A stretch of 64,000 nucleotides of DNA from Parelaphostrongylus tenuis (GCA_019055375.1 JAHQIW010000789.1:1-64000), one strand, 5' to 3'; shown: positions 11,597 to 23,329, counted from the stretch's first letter. Notes: generated from the sequence alone by a model not told the origin. Program-made: numbers and translations.

Positions 11597-13192
11597 TCAA
11601 AACAACAGTCTTATATACTGACTCCAATCACGAGTGATATCAAGGCATTCCTCCCTGCGGTTTATGGTTGGATTGGTCGCATTAATCCAAAACGCTTCCA
11701 AGATCTTTCGCGCTGATGTTTTTTGCTCCTGCGCAAGGATGGTGACTTCGATTTCAAAATCAACTCCGTCGTGCTTCTGTGCTCTATGCGTCCCTAGCGG
11801 GGTGTTCCGTCTATTAAGACGCTTGTCAGCTAGGTGTTCTTCTATGCGAGCATAGAGCGGCCTACCCGTTTCGCCAACATATTTATCACTACACGCTTTG
11901 CACGAGACTAGGTAGACTGTACCTACGCTCATGCAATCACCGTCTCTGCCGTTAGGACATATTTTACAATCTTTCGTTATGCAGAGACGGTCATATAAGC
12001 GATTGCGAACTAGTTGGCGTTTTAGGAGTATTCGGTGGTATTTCAATAATGGTCACCGATTGCTCTAAACCCGCTCTTTTCAAACAGCGTTTTATAGCTG
12101 TACTAATCTCATTTGAAAGAACGGGAGGATAAACGGGACTTTCCTTTCAACTAAGTTTTCGTTCGGAGGCGCATTATTTCCTCTAAACCTAAGCCGAGGG
12201 GCTACGAATTTGTATCCATTAGAAGTGGCTATTTCCCGAGCCAGTTTCACGGATTCTACTCTCTGCTCCTCCCCGGTACATACATTGGCTGCTGTTCGAA
12301 ACATGTTTTTTACTAGCGCCTTCTTCGTATGTGAGGGATGAGAAGAGAGATAGTGAACCAGGATATTCTTACTACTTGGCTTTCGGTACCACTTCGTTAT
12401 GTAGCCGCTCTCAGTTAAGCTTATTTGCACGTTCAAGAATGGAAGCCAATCGTCTTTTGGTATCTCACGGGTGAATCTTATATACTCTGACTGTTCATTC
12501 AGCAATCTAAAACAATTATCTAGCTCCTCTTGAGTGGAACAGATAACCAAACAATCATCTATATACCTACAGTAGAGTAATGGCCGGAGATCCATTACTG
12601 GTGCTTCCACTCTAGACATAAAGGCAATCGCCAGGCTAGGTGCCAGTCGCTGTCCCATTGCCAGCCCTCTCATTTGAGTATAATATTTCCCGGACCATCT
12701 GAAGATTGAGCAGTTCAAGCACTCTTTTAGTAGGATCATGAACTGCTCAATCGTCAAGCCATACATGTTTACAGCTCCCTGGTGTTGTATCAGAAGCTCA
12801 TGTGTGGCTTGCAATGCGGAGTCATTCGACACGTTGGTATATAAAGCAGTGACGTCGAATGACTCCATTACGTACGCTCTGTTCGGGTTCGCGTTACGTA
12901 AACGTTCCAGGAACATCTGAGTGTTTGTTAGATGGGCTGGAATGTGTCCTAGCAACTGGGATGTTATTAAAGTTAAAAACCATGCTATCCGATCCGTCGG
13001 TCCGCCTACACAGCTGATGATGGGTCTAACCTTGAATATAGATGGATCGTTAGACATTAGATCATCAGTGGATACTAACTTATGTGTTTTTATAAGTAAG
13101 TATAAGACAGGACATGTTGGTGACTGGATTTCAATTGAGAAATGATAGATGGTCTTAAAGCCTGCCGGCTTTTGTGCCGTATCGGAACCCAC
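11597..13192 (-). pseudogene. Penelope-like reverse transcriptase / GIY-YIG endonuclease
   Basis: The product would copy element RNA into the genome and nick the target. The first frame (13192-12092, 366 codons) shows the RT fold in order: LIKTHK near 13085-13105, V-R-P-I-I-S-C, motif A SFDVTALYTN near 12838-12867, motif B GLAMGQRLAPSLA near 12645-12675, motif C YIDD near 12555-12575, then a thumb with W-Y-R-K-P-S. The second frame (12046-11597) holds CPNGRDGDC, a zinc-binding-like pair, then VYLVSC and YVGETGRPLYARIEEH, the GIY-YIG core. Two single-base shifts (near 12112 and 12030) separate the frames, so this copy is dead. The N-terminal region present in the 63-kb copy is missing, which makes it 5'-truncated, the usual outcome of target-primed insertion. 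Confidence 0.9.
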
Positions 13193-13370
13193 TCATTGTT
13201 TAATTTGCGGTTTTGCCCTTTTAATGCCTTTTGCCGTTCTTTAGAGTCAGTCAATTTATTTGTGGGCTATTGCATAAATAACTTCGTGTGGTTGAAGTTG
13301 GTAAAATTCAGTGAACTTTATAGTTTTTATTTCAAACACTTCACAATTGAGCTCATGATTTAGCTGACGG

Positions 13371-13700
13371 TCACAACTGCCGGAGACCAAAGTGCGAGCC
13401 AAGCGGACCCGATGACAACATTCGTACCGCTCTGTTCACTACGCTTTGCCACGTCTGTCTTGGACCAATTCCCCATGATGATGTTCGTGGTCTACAGAGA
13501 TTGTTTTCAAAAACGAGTCTATATGATAAAAGAATTTCAGACCATAAGTACCATAAGTCTTCCTGCGATTGTGCGTTGTAATTAGTGGAGACCAGCGTGA
13601 AGATTATCAGTTCTTGCTCAGCTCGCATTTTTCCTTCAATATTGCAGTGCATGTGATTGTCACCCGATGTTTGTCCACGATGAGGCAATTTGGAGTCCAT
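13371..13700. repeat. Dispersed repeat M, copy in block A
   Basis: A segment with a conserved core (GCAAAGTGTAGTGAACAGAG in reverse, here with a few changes) is repeated at 22640-22960, 40295-40450 and inverted at 57290-57490. One frame on the minus strand reads WQSVVNRAVRMLSSGPLGSH, but the frame is not kept open in all copies, so I treat it as a non-coding transposon part. It lies just upstream of the mariner remnant and may belong to it. Confidence 0.55.
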
Positions 13701-14028
13701 GTTATCCTCCGGAAGGAACTGTAAAAACTTCTTTAATGAAGAAATTACCTATATTTTTGAGCTCTAGGCAAGTAGTCTGTATCGCTAATTTTTCCGTTTT
13801 CTCTTATTCGTATTTTAGCATAATATCAAAGTTCACGTGAAGACATTGAGTGTGTAGCAGAGTAATATTGGAATTTCCTGTCAATGCTTTTTATTCTTCT
13901 GTTTGCACTTTTAAACCGTGACAATCGCGGATAAGCAGCAAGTGTTTTTTCATTTACGTTCATGTTAAACTATATTGGGATGTTAGAGAAGAGGTGGATT
14001 GGACGATTTTCAATACATTCGGGTGCAG

Positions 14029-14340
14029 AATGAATCGTTAAGTAGCAGGAACAAGTCATAACAACAACAACATGTTTGGCTCAGGAGCTGCTAACAAATG
14101 TACAGTGAAGTGGTGGTTTGATGACTTCAGTAAAGGACAAGAGAGCTTCGAAGATGAGCAACTCATTACTTTTTCCATCTATAATCTAATTACTGGAAAG
14201 AAAGAAGCTAATCCTTTAAGGATTGTACGAGATGTTGCAAAAGAATTCAACGTTAATCAATTCTACGGTCGTTTGGCACTTCAAACCACTGTAGAAAGAG
14301 TAAGTGGCGGCCTTCGTTATGGTATGAAAACGCAATTTCT
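14029..14340 (+). pseudogene. mariner-family transposase, N-terminal fragment
   Basis: The plus-strand frame 14072-14344 reads MFGSGAANKCTVKWWFDDFS then KGQESFEDEQ, the first helix-turn-helix region of mariner/SETMAR-type transposases. Next comes VRDVAKEFNVN and a Q-F-Y-G-R-L stretch, which is the second helix-turn-helix after a one-base shift (block B keeps HSTVV). The catalytic DDD region is not recognisable downstream. It is a dead fragment; block B has only its second half (23330-23420). Confidence 0.75.
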
Positions 14341-14860
14341 TTGACCAATCTGATAGAAGTAGAAACACGCTTTGCCTTTCTAGTAATCAATTGATTATGT
14401 GTGCAGATGTGTAGTGTGTGTAGACTAGAAATTGAGGGAAAATTTGCCTATGCGGAAAAGGTTTTTAATCGGCAAAAATCATGACTCTATATCAATTTTA
14501 GGGCGCAGTGACGTCTTCCAACAGATCACCCACCGTCATCTGCCACCTTTACTTTGATACTACAACCGTTTCTCCGGGAGAAATGCACAGGGGCAGGTGT
14601 AATCAAGGATAACTGTACTGTCCGTGTAGTGTACATAACTGTATCACTGCCAGCTCGTTTTATCACTGTCCGACATCAAATTCGTGTCCTGGCACTTATT
14701 TCATCTGAGTGAAACGTTTTTCCGTATATCACTTACGAAAGTCTACGATTTTGCTTATGACTTCGCTTGATGCTTTCGCTTAATGCTTCGATTTTTCAGA
14801 ATTTTTTCTATCTGACTGCCACTTGCAGTGGTATGATGTCATAGTTTACCCAATAGTGTG

Positions 14861-14972
14861 GAGTGCCGTGCAAAAACGTTTGCGTCAGTCGGGATTTGAA
14901 CCCAGATCTCACTCTTCCCGGGAGCGAATGCTAACCGCTGCACCACCGACGCTCGTTTTGCACAGCGCTCTT
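14861..14972 (-). repeat. tRNA-like cassette 1 in terminal inverted repeats
   Basis: The tRNA-like body is 14882-14952 (minus). It has a seven-pair acceptor-like stem GCGTCGG / CTGACGC, A-box-like GGTGCAGCGGTTAGCAT, and B-box-like GGGTTCAAATCCC. The anticodon arm is CCCGGG-centred and lacks T33. The flanks GTGCCGTGCAAAAACG and CGTTTTGCACAGCGC are inverted copies of each other. No CCA or terminator was seen; this is not a normal tRNA gene. Confidence 0.7.
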
Positions 14973-14992
14973 ATGCGTTATAGCGTAAATAA

Positions 14993-15103
14993 GAGTGCTG
15001 TGCAAAACGAGCGTCGGTGGTACAACGGTTAGCATTCGCTCCCGGGAGGACTGATATTCTGGGTTCAAATCCCGGCTAACGCAAACGTTTTTGCACAGCA
15101 CTC
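14993..15103 (+). repeat. tRNA-like cassette 2 in terminal inverted repeats
   Basis: The tRNA-like body is 15011-15082: GCGTCGG paired with CTAACGC, a GGTACAACGGTTAGC A-box and a GGGTTCAAATCCC B-box. It is enclosed by GAGTGCTGTGCAAAACG (14993-15009) and CGTTTTTGCACAGCACTC (15086-15103), an almost perfect inverted repeat. The anticodon arm is disturbed. Confidence 0.7.
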
Positions 15104-15283
15104 CACATTATTGGGTATATTGTTACATCATACCACCGCAAGTTGCGGTCAAATAAAAAGAATTCTGATTGATTATCGATAAAAAATATCCTGTCAACAC
15201 AAGTGGCTTCAATGCCGGTAGCGGCTTCCCCGCCAGACCATCGACGGTTGGCTGTTGATAGATAACGCCTTCCTAGAGTAAAA

Positions 15284-15396
15284 AGAGTGCTGTGCAAAAC
15301 GAGCGTCGGTGGTGCAACGGTTAGCATACGCTCCCTGAAAGGGTGAGATCTGGGCTCGAATCCAGCCTGACGCAAACGTTTTTGCACAGCACTCCA
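15284..15396 (+). repeat. tRNA-like cassette 3 in terminal inverted repeats
   Basis: The tRNA-like body is 15303-15373. The anticodon stem CGCTC/GGGTG closes a seven-base loop CCTGAAA, giving a formal UGA anticodon without U33. The same 17-base terminal inverted repeats as cassette 2 enclose it. It shows that the cassette exists as a unit outside the palindrome. Confidence 0.7.
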
Positions 15397-16019
15397 CATT
15401 ATTGGGCTTCGATTTTTCTCGTCAACACGAATGTCGTCGATTGTCGTAGGATTTGATGCACTTTAGAATCCTATGGGGGCTGTGAATGGGCGCTCCCACA
15501 TAATCATTGCAGACAGTAGCCATCAACCAAAGATCGTCTGATACATCTACCACCAAGTTCAAGATTTAGAGAGATAAACTACTCTGTTGGGATGGGTAGT
15601 GACGAGACAATGTCCTACGCTTATTGACAGGGACCGTCACAAATACCATTGGTGAGTGATACTCTAAATGACTACTGATACTGATAACATTGAGCAATTG
15701 CAGAACTAATAAAATAAATCCAATGAGTACATTACCTCCAAAACACCTAAAGTGTTGTAAAAAAAACGAGTGATTCTGGAACAATCTTTCTGCTATCTGC
15801 CATTTGTACATTTTTTTCTAACACGGAAAGATTACCGTGAGAATACTACAGACAATGAATTTTATTTTAAGTGCATTCAGTTTATATGTGTATTTTTCGA
15901 ACTCATATTTAGAAGTATAAACCCACATTTCAACATTGCTGGTATCCCAACAGTCATAAACTTGCATCCTAGAGGAGCTTGACTGATCTGAACATCGAGA
16001 CTGACTCAAAATGTTTGAG

Positions 16020-16793
16020 ATTTCGGCATCAAGGAGGCCTGCGCTTCGACCTTGTTGCTCGAGAACATCATTAACTTAGGAAAAACATCTTCTCAAGCTG
16101 GTAGGATTGATGTGAAAGTATCCTATATGTAGTGGAGAGAAATTCTGGAAGAATTTAGCATATTTTGCACTGGTTCATGGAGTCGCGGAAGACATAGTGG
16201 AAACCAAAGACTTTTGAACATACTGTTTTGCATTACGAGGCGAGATACGAAATGACAAAGCGGCAGCTGAAGTAGCTGCAATACCGGAAACCTGAGCAGG
16301 GACACCGGGGGTGGAAGAGTAAACCATATTCACCGGTAAACTAAAGTCGCCCAACAAGCAAAGCTTGTTAGTCCTTGCTGTAACAAAACTTCAATAGGTT
16401 TGTCATCAAGATTTAAAAAACAAGGTTATTATGTTGGAACTGTTTTTTTGAGACTGATAAACTTTGAGACTTTTTGCTATTATGTTCAACATCTTTCCAT
16501 CATTACGTTTTTGCATTAAGAGAACTCACGAGTGATCATGAACTAACATATGTAACCTATCCGATTATTTTTTAAAACACTTTAAATTCACTTTATTTGA
16601 GTTATTGAACGACTATGCAAACGTTTTACAAAAGCAAAAAATTCGTTTTTACCAAAGGCCTCAAACAGGGTCGAGATAACTGAAAAGTACCGAAGTTCTA
16701 GCTCTTACCTTGACCCTGTGACATCACTCCACATCCCAACACTGTCAAGGGTATGGCTAGTATCAAAATCTGCAGAGTAGGAGGTCTTTCGAT
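16020..16793 (-). pseudogene. Secreted-protein family copy in block A
   Basis: Same gene as the better copy in block B. Exon 1 (about 16793-16709) encodes QILILAIPLTVLGCGVMSQG and ends in AAG|GTAAGAG. Its start codon has become ATC at 16791-16793. Exon 2 (16377-16224) follows an ACAG acceptor and reads FSLPVNMVYSSTPGVPAQVS, then GIAATSAAALSF, where one extra T shifts the frame. Exon 3 (from about 16075 down) reads VNDVLEQQGRSAGLLDAEIS, but the acceptor AG seen in block B is AA here. Three independent lesions make this a pseudogene. Confidence 0.8.
16560..16690. repeat. RS repeat piece in block A
   Basis: A short piece of the dispersed RS repeat (TTTGAG near a GACTAT tract, then CGTTTTTACCAAAGGCCTCA). 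It lies next to exon 1 of the secreted-protein copy and is duplicated in block B at 25050-25170. Confidence 0.5.
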
Positions 16794-18199
16794 CTTTAAT
16801 GACAGTACTCTTATAGTCCAAGTGGCAGAGCGAATACCACGCAACAAACTGAAGAATAGTTAACTCGCTCTCGAAACAGCTGCAAAGCAACAACAATAGT
16901 TGTACGGCGCACATCTGTTCAACGACTTCAGTGAGACAGCGATTTTTCTAGCTCGTAGGCCTTTAGACGGACTCTAAAAGTCTCTAACAGTTTAAGTCAA
17001 GATATAATTCCTCTTAGTGGCCTGTATGATAGATTTTGCCATCCGAAAGCATACAGAAACCGATTAGTATGAAAAAAGTATGCCACATACTGAATGACAA
17101 CGAAAAACGAGAAGCGATTACTTGGCGAATAATTTACTGGATGCACCAGTTCTTCAAGTGCTACGACTTAAAATGAGTTCTCACCTTCTCACCTGAATTG
17201 CTGTGGTATAAAATCTTTATTTTCACAAAAATAAAATTTATGATCAATAAAAAGCCATCTTTTGAGGTGCACGTTCAACATATGTGAGAAAATTAGTTAA
17301 AGAAAGACATCGATTGATAAGAACGAAGCAGTTTCTAACAGAAATTAGTTACAAAGAGAAAATCCTATGAGCTCAAATGAAATTACTAGCATAATCCTCC
17401 AATAAGGTTGTAAAATCGTCTTTGTATAATCAAATTAATTGATAACAGGAAGGACTTCTGCGGAACATCTCCTAAATAGTAAATGGGCACAAAATCTGTT
17501 GGCTCCAACAAAGTCAGGATGAGAAAATGATACTGCGTTGTTGTGAGGCAAAGACTTTTTTTATTTGCTGAATTTGTCAGTGATCGAAACGAAAGAGGGA
17601 ATTTGACGTTTTGAAGAAATCTGAGATGATACTAAACACAATCGCTATATTGACCTTTCCAAACGTTCTAATTTCTTAATAAAGTTGAATGGTTTGCGTT
17701 TTTCTGATTTCTTTTTCAATTCCTAGCGTTTTCTTCGCGATATACAAACAGAACAATTTTGTTGTTATATATTTCGTATATTTTACGATTGAGTGTAACT
17801 AAGACTATATAGTTATCTCGCATTCGCATTTCTCAGAGGAATATTTTGATGTGTCGGAATTCGACAATTCCAATAGCATAAATCATCACTTTGTCTGATG
17901 AATGTTTCATGGAGAGACCTTTGTTTACTTACTCCCATTGTTTGAAGGTGATGATGGTTAACCGGCTAGAAGGAGCATTATGCTGACATTGGCGTTCTTG
18001 TATTCAACATGTCCTAAATAACGTTTATTGACGCTTGAAAACGCCCTTTTGAGAGCTCCAATGATCTATGAATACTGCGCTTTTGCAACTGTTAGATAGC
18101 ATTTGTCTCTCTTTCCAGTTGAAGTTGATTATGAACAAGTTTTGCCGTCATGAAAGATAAATTTTTACTGAAGAGGCTCAAATAAGATCATTACAATGA

Positions 18200-18929
18200 A
18201 AAGATCTTTTGTCGAGGTATGGATTCTAATTCATGAGTATTAATTGACTTCATAAAAATCATAAACTGCCCAATCAACACTTTTGTAGCAGTTTACATTT
18301 ATTTCAATACGTACATAAGCCGTATAAGAGCAGCAGAAAATACACACTCATTTCTATGAAATTTTGTATTGCTAATTCGTTTGGTACAGTTTTTGTAATA
18401 ATTCTTATATTCATTCAGCGGACTATTCATAAGAGTCGTTCAGATGCGATTAGAAAAATCAATCCTGTCAATTCTAATAAAGAGAATCTTTTAGGGCCGA
18501 GTTTTCTCAAAAAGTCGCGAAAACTGGCGATGATGCGGAGGATAAGATACATTAGCTGGAAAGAGTATCACGAATACAGACACATGAATCTCACGACTAT
18601 TTCCCATTGTTATCGACCCTAACTTACGAAGAGAATAGTCGTCCCATTCATGGGTGAACGCAGGACAATACTCATTAATCTTCATGCAGTCATCTGCACA
18701 AAAGAGTTCGCCATCACTTGTCATGTGTACAAAATATAGATCTTTTATCAGTGCATTACAGATTTGGGATTCAGTGACAAAATATTCAAGGGAAAGAGTG
18801 GGTAGGTGGTAGAGAGAATAAGATGGGAGAAGAAGTGAGAGGTGGGGGAGAGGGAACGCGAATGATAGCGAAGTTATCAGGGATGTACTACATCAGTCGT
18901 ATCAAGCCAAATCCAGTGAGCAACTGCAG
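18200..18929. other. No gene recognised
   Basis: A plus-strand frame at 18356-18622 starts with a hydrophobic stretch, and its antisense (18491-18724) has five Cys. The two overlap and neither shows splice context or a family motif, so no call is made. Confidence 0.3.
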
Positions 18930-19260
18930 CACTCGAAAGCGAAGTTGCACCCGGCGGTGTCCCTATGTACCGGTGTTACCTATTGCCAGTCTGTTTCAAT
19001 CTGTTGGCAGGCGGCGATGCATACAGTAGCAGGATTAGTCCTACTCGATGTAAGAACGAGCTCCGATATCGTAAGGACAACCATCAGTGGAATCATTGAA
19101 TCGCACTCGTCCGTCTGCACAGCTGATGATGAGTTTGAATGTGCAAGTTGAGGGTTCCGTTGAAACGGGATCACCGGTTCACTCTAAGTTGCAAGACTTA
19201 TTAGTAAGTACAAGGTGAGAAGTAATGAGATAAATTTCAAATCTTGAATTAATTCATGGT
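18930..19260 (-). mobile_element. Penelope-like reverse transcriptase remnant
   Basis: The tract at 19113-19130 (GTCTGCACAGCTGATGATGA) matches the 13010 region of the family A element. It is followed in the same order by a decayed match to 13030-13140, including TTAGTAAGTACAAG (the K-T-H-K region). Only part of the RT fingers region remains and it is full of stops. Confidence 0.55.
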
Positions 19261-20629
19261 TTCAAAACTACCACAATTGCTCCTTTGACTCATTTCTTGT
19301 TCACTTTCAGTATTGACTCTTGAGTTCCTTTTAGATGGCGGGCGATCAAGGAGAACGCACTGGAAGTGTTTTTACGCTTTCTCAACATCTGATGACAAGA
19401 AAATAATGCAGAAGTTGTATGCCATATCACTGTGCTGCCGCTACGTCGGAATAAAACTTTCCATCGAGTTGATGATTGAATTAGGAGTTGATAAAGTTAT
19501 TATTTATTAAGTTATTTGTTTTTGCTCACCACTCAGTTCTCTTAGGAATATAGAAAACATCATAACAGTGGCGATATGCACTAAAATACTGTCAATTTCG
19601 AGTATTAGTAAATTAGGAGTTTCGTCCAAAGATTTGGGTGAATTCATGTCAATTTTTGTTTTGAGATCTCGCTGTCTAAAAAATTTTCGAGAAAATGAGG
19701 TGGTGGTAACTCCTCTACTTCCCGTTCTTCATTCTTGTGCAATGTGTCTAGTCTAACTTCATGGTGGATTTAATCTCGAAGCTGCTGCAGACTTCACACA
19801 ATATTACGCAGGGTTTGTTGTGGATTGTAGTCGTGAGAACCTTAGACTCAATTCTGGACTTAAAACTCGACAAGGACTTAGCTTTGTCGAACATCGTTTG
19901 CACTGATTTAGTCGTTTCAAGTTATGTGCGATATGGATGAAAATAGCTCAAATCGATTTTATGAATCCAAACCATTTAAAGTGGTAATTTGCGTTTGCTG
20001 CTTCTTCATGGTTGTGTTTCGCTGTAGAGTCGGAGTCGCTTTGTGGTAACATGGTACGCTTGTTCGGTGTTATCCAAATTGATCTCACCAATGCGAACTG
20101 TCTGATTGAAACGAATTTCATGTTTTAGAAAAGCACACTAATTATAAAGCACATTATCTAAATTCCATAATGAAGTGTAGGCATATAATTTTGCTCATCA
20201 AAAACGAACAACAAATTGCTGAAAATCTCAATATGAAGAGAATCTAGATGGACTCGAATGAAGGTCAAAAAACATCAATCACAGGAAAACAGGAATATGA
20301 TTAGTACGATTATCGACATTACTTTGACCAATGACAACAGATCACCAGTTACATTTTACAATTTCTCCGAGTGGATTCACAATTCAATTCGCAAAGCCGA
20401 CTTCATTGGATCTGTGGAAAGTGGTTTTATTGAGAACCTATAACAAACTGAAACCCTATAAAGATTATACACGAATTTGTTCACAAACAAGAACACCGCG
20501 CCACGAGGTGATTTTATTAGATTTGAGCATAGGTCAAAAGTGAGCCGAAAACGGTACTGTCCTATTATGGCGGTGCCACTTGAAGTCTTGAGTAAAAGCG
20601 TTTTTTTTTTGCTGTTACCTGACAAATGT
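19261..20629. other. No gene recognised
   Basis: AT-rich sequence with only short frames. The right end (from about 20380) grades into decayed RS repeat. Confidence 0.3.
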
Positions 20630-21215
20630 ATGGTTATCTAATAGCTCAAATCAAGTGGATTTTAAAGGTATATTTTATTTTTTCATATTGCTTGTTTTTT
20701 GTTTTTAACGCCGTGCCAGTCAAAATGAGATTTTGTTACACATTTGAAATGTCTTGCCTGATAAAAGTTTTTCTATAATAAAATTTTATCTATAAGATAA
20801 AGCAAATCTTTGCGATTGAGAAAATGTGTTTGCTCTTTGGTAGTACAGCTGTACACACACCCTAGCCAACTAGAAGTGCTCACTAAGTGTGAAACCCAAC
20901 ATTCTTCGGTCTTTTCAAAGCTAAAAAAAGTCCTTTTCAAAAGCCAAATACACCATCATAATCGGAGAGATTTTCTCTATCTAATGATATAAACTTTTTT
21001 ACAATTAAACTTTTATCCAGTAAGAAATCTTCGAATGAGGAACAAATTCTTGTTTTGACTGGTATAGCGCCAAAAATAAGCTATTTGAGAAATTAAATAT
21101 GCCTTTAAAATTCACTTAATTTGAGCTTAAAATACAAAAACGTTATGCAAAAGTATGAAATACGTTTTTACCGAAGGCCTCAAGTGGCGCCGCCATAATA
21201 AAACAGCATCCCGAA
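20630..21215. repeat. RS dispersed repeat, decayed
   Basis: It contains RS landmarks on both strands: ATAGCTCAAATCAAGTGGAT at 20641-20660, a CTTTTCAAAAGCCAAATACACC tract cut short here to its ends near 20932-20953, and CGTTTTTACCGAAGGCCTCA at 21163-21182. Confidence 0.5.
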
Positions 21216-22442
21216 AACTAGAATTTTTTCCGCAAATCTGCAACAAGATTTGCTATTTGATAAGTTAAATCCTTATTTTCATAATCAATATATATATATA
21301 TCTAATTTTCTGACCTCTCCTTGCTTACACTACCTCCATGACGGCCGGAAACGCATATGTTAACCATTAGCTGATAAAAGAAACTATTCAAGAAGGAGTA
21401 TCAATGTGCATTTTCAGGTGCGCCATAAAGGTTGCTCCGGCTTCAGGCATATGTTTGTTATAGAACCTGAGAATTCAAAGTGCGATTCGCTTTGTAATCA
21501 ATGAGACGCCAATGAGTACTGGGATTGCCACAATTGTGGTATCGCGTCGTGTAAGAAGTAATATGTACGCACGAACACTCTGCCATAGTGAGATTGCAAA
21601 CCTGAATGATAGCACCAAGTGTAAGCATGAATGGGAAATTTTTCTTACTTATTCTTGTAGCAGACAAAGTTGATAATGATATACGCGAAACATTTCTTAT
21701 AATTATCGCCAGTTGTCACTCTCACTCTCGTCACGGTAAGCCTTCCAATATCGCCCAAATCAAAATTATACCCAGAAAAGTCATGTGGAACGCAGCAAAG
21801 TAGATTGCCATAAATTGTCAGCAATTGTTAAAACGCCTCAATACTGTCCGCCGTGAATCAGGAGACGTTTTACGTCCCGTTAGGATTGGCAAAGCACCGA
21901 GCGACGGATGCATCCGAGGCAGCCTGGTGAAGTGTGGTGAGAATCATGGTGCAATCTTTTCTTATCTTATATCTGCATAGACTAGCTTTTTTCCTGTGAT
22001 AACGGGCAAATCAAAAAGTGCCTTGCATATCCATAAATTGCCTAATAATCACTCAGATTTTCTTCATAGGTTATTCTACATCTTCTTAGGAAGACTAAAA
22101 GTCCTATAAATTCCTTGACGGACTTTGCAGCGGATGTATAAAAATTCTTCGCAGAAAGCGGACCTCATTATTGTAGTGCATTACCCCTCTCAAAAGTAGC
22201 TGCCTTCGATAGCTGGTTGAACTGTGTAACATGAGTCGAGAACAATGACAGAGGCATGATGGGGAGTAGGAAATCCAAAGAAAACAGAGAGAGGAAGATA
22301 ATGGAAGGTATGGTACTTCCTTGACGTCATGCAATCACCATAATTCCTCCGGAAATGACCATTACTCGATAAGTAGGTGACTGTGCTTGTATTAAATCTT
22401 TGAAAAATTTCGTACGGACTAGGAGAATTTATTTGGCCAATT
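21216..22442. other. No gene recognised
   Basis: A short AT microsatellite lies near 21288-21302. A 70-codon Cys-containing frame (21458-21667, minus) has a hydrophobic start but no family match or splice support. Confidence 0.3.
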
Positions 22443-22639
22443 CAATTTACGCAACTTCCCATAACCTGGCTAAAGTAAAACAAGCACTTTGCTTCATTAT
22501 CAACTTAGTTTTGCTTCTTTAGAGTCAGTCAATTTATTTGTGGCTGCATAAATAACTTCGTGTGGTTGAAGCTGATAAAATTCAGTAAAATTTATAGTTT
22601 ATTTCAAACACTTCACAATTGAGCTCATGATTTAGCTGA

Positions 22640-22960
22640 CGGTCACAACTGCCGAGACGAAGTGCGATCTAAATGGACCCGATGCCAACATTCGTACCGC
22701 TCTGTTCACTACACTTTGCCCAATCTGTCTCGACCAGTTCGCCATGATGATGTTCGTGGTCTACAGAGATCGTTTTCAAAACGAGTCTTTGTGATAAAAG
22801 AATTTCAGACCATGAGTCTTCCTGCGATTGTCGTGTATTTAGTGGCGACAGCTTGAAGATTATCAGTCTTGCTCAGCTCGCATTTTTCCTTCATTGTTGC
22901 AGTGCATATAATTGTCACCGTGTTGTCCACGATGAGGCAATTTGGAGCCATGTTATCTCC
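22640..22960. repeat. Dispersed repeat M, copy in block B
   Basis: Counterpart of 13371-13700, with small indels throughout. Confidence 0.55.
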
Positions 22961-23329
22961 AGAAGGAACTGTAAGTACTTCTTTAATGAAAGAATTACCT
23001 ATATTTAAACTTTAGGCAAATAATTTTTATCACTAGTTTCTTCGTTTTCTTATCCGCATTATAACATAATATCAAAGCTCACGTGAAACATTGTGTGTAG
23101 TGGAGTAATTTAGAAATTTGCTGTCAATGCTTTTTATTTTGTCGGCTTTGCACTTTTGCCGTAACAGTCGAGATAAACAGCAAGTGTTATGCAATGGCTT
23201 CGATGATACTGCATGAAATTTAATACATTTTAACTAAATACCTAATTCGAAATGCCTCAGCATTTTCTAATTTGAACAGCTAAGCGTTTATAATTGATTA
23301 CTGTTCGAGTTGAATACCGAAAAGGAAGA

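Larger units (their letters stand above)
11282..13249 (-). mobile_element. Penelope-like element, family A, with 13-base target duplication
   Basis: The insert 11295-13236 is flanked by TTCTTTAGAGTCA at 11282-11294 and 13237-13249. The same 13 bases occur once at 22515-22527 in block B, where left and right flanks are directly joined: the empty site. The element runs on the minus strand. It has a 5'-truncated reverse transcriptase, a GIY-YIG endonuclease, then a 3' non-coding repeat with a hammerhead-like motif and an AACACCTCGTGTT hairpin. It lacks about 40 bases at the 3' end that other copies (30.1, 48.55 kb) share. Confidence 0.85.
14818..15153. repeat. Long palindrome built from two tRNA-like cassettes
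   Basis: About 165 bases on each side of a centre near 14985 are reverse complements. The arms run from TTGCAGTGGTATGATGTCAT on the left to its counterpart near 15123-15146. Each arm contains one tRNA-like cassette. A transcript would fold into a long hairpin. A third cassette in direct orientation follows at 15284-15396. Confidence 0.8.
11213..18200. repeat. Segmental duplication, block A
   Basis: Block A aligns in order with block B (22443-26605): 11217-11294 with 22447-22527, 13250-13930 with 22528-23190, 14190-17760 with 23330-26605. The right end, 17800-18190, aligns with block C (31526-32100). Differences are many and include indels, so the copies are old. Block A holds a Penelope insertion absent from B; B holds a SINE absent from A. 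Block A also has the tRNA-like palindrome at 14.8-15.4 kb, which I do not see in B. Confidence 0.75.

Noticed and set aside
13371..13700. Coding exon in repeat M
   Set aside because: The open frame is present in one copy but shifted in the others (22640, 40295, 57290), so the repeat does not seem to be under coding constraint.
14882..14952. A real tRNA gene
   Set aside because: The acceptor stem and boxes are good, but the anticodon arm lacks U33 and a consistent anticodon, and three near-identical copies lie inside inverted-repeat cassettes. A repeat is more likely.
14823..15399. Open frames reading through the tRNA-like cassettes
   Set aside because: Both strands are open only because the palindrome repeats itself; the content is tRNA-like, not protein-like.
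18356..18622. Small secreted or membrane protein
   Set aside because: The N-terminus is hydrophobic, but the overlapping antisense frame is equally plausible and there is no splice or family support.
21458..21667. Small Cys-rich secreted peptide gene on the minus strand
   Set aside because: Few Cys, no known spacing pattern, no splice sites placed; a chance frame cannot be excluded.
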